5,827 bases of DNA from an uncultured Mucispirillum sp. GTDB taxonomy: Bacteria; Chrysiogenota; Deferribacteres; Deferribacterales; Mucispirillaceae. The stretch is from assembly GCA_947177675.1 (NCBI GenBank), contig CAMWVK010000120.1, positions 1-5,827 on the forward strand, in the 5' to 3' direction. The first letter of the stretch is position 1; every line of letters starts with the position of its first letter. This document shows, piece by piece, positions 5,757 through 5,827 of this stretch. Below the pieces are notes generated by a model that saw nothing but the letters and a program-made list of their open reading frames with translations, ran no database searches and was not told the DNA's origin. The position numbers and the translations under genes were made by a program.

Positions 5757-5827
5757 GCGGGTGTAGCTCAGTTGGTAGAGCGTGACCTTGCCAAGGTTGA
5801 GGTCGCGAGTTCAAGTCTCGTCACCCG
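5757..5827 (+). tRNA. tRNA-Gly (anticodon GCC), 3' end cut by the window
   Basis: The cloverleaf can be folded by eye. The acceptor GCGGGTG (5757-5763) pairs with CACCCG (5822-5827), and the final base of the arm lies beyond the window. The D stem is GCTC/GAGC (5766-5769 and 5778-5781) with the loop AGTTGGTA. The anticodon stem is TGACC/GGTTG (5783-5787 and 5795-5799) with the loop TTGCCAA, giving anticodon GCC at 5790-5792, which reads GGC and GGU glycine codons. The variable loop is AGGTC. The T stem is GCGAG/CTCGT (5805-5809 and 5817-5821) with loop TTCAAGT. The two outer anticodon-stem pairs are G-U wobbles. Position 72, the discriminator and any encoded CCA cannot be seen. Confidence 0.95.

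Noticed and set aside
1..5827. CRISPR array, insertion sequence, phage or defence genes
   Set aside because: No regularly spaced repeats, transposase motifs or terminal inverted repeats with target duplications were seen; the window is nearly filled by five core translation genes and a tRNA.

Overview
The window is a compact, one-directional (+ strand) block of translation and RNA-maturation genes from an AT-rich bacterium. Order: 3' part of nusA, a ylxR-like gene, infB (IF2), rbfA, truB, then a noncoding gap of about 170 bases and a tRNA-Gly(GCC) gene cut by the window edge. This is the conserved bacterial nusA-infB operon. I do not see a new multi-gene system here; the unusual points are variations on a core operon.

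Organism: coding DNA is visibly AT-rich (I did not count exact G+C), with A/T-ending codons, many Lys/Asn/Ile residues and ATG or TTG starts. IF2 is long (993 aa), with two IF2_N-type modules separated by a long charged linker, which is more usual outside low-GC Firmicutes. NusA carries one helix-hairpin-helix-like C-terminal domain. Separate ylxQ (L7Ae-like) and nrnA (DHH phosphoesterase) genes, common in the Firmicutes version of the operon, are absent. A low-GC Gram-negative lineage such as Deferribacterota (Mucispirillum-like) would fit, but that is a guess from overall impression, not a demonstrated assignment.

Layout: 1-846 nusA 3' part; 857-1378 ylxR-like, starting at TTG with an AGGA ribosome-binding site and overlapping infB by 20 bases; 1359-4340 infB; 4342-4692 rbfA, one base after infB; 4693-5586 truB, starting directly after the rbfA stop. 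The tight spacing implies one transcript with translational coupling. 5587-5756 is noncoding and holds two hairpin-plus-T-run terminator candidates, an AT-rich UP-like stretch, a TTGACA/TATAAT promoter candidate and an imperfect palindrome over its -10 region. 5757-5827 is tRNA-Gly.

How the genes fit together: NusA controls pausing, termination and antitermination, including during rRNA synthesis; YlxR proteins are small nucleic-acid-binding proteins; IF2 brings initiator tRNA to the 30S subunit and drives subunit joining; RbfA matures the 30S subunit and 16S rRNA 5' region; TruB makes pseudouridine 55 in tRNAs. The downstream tRNA-Gly appears to have its own promoter and to be a separate transcription unit.
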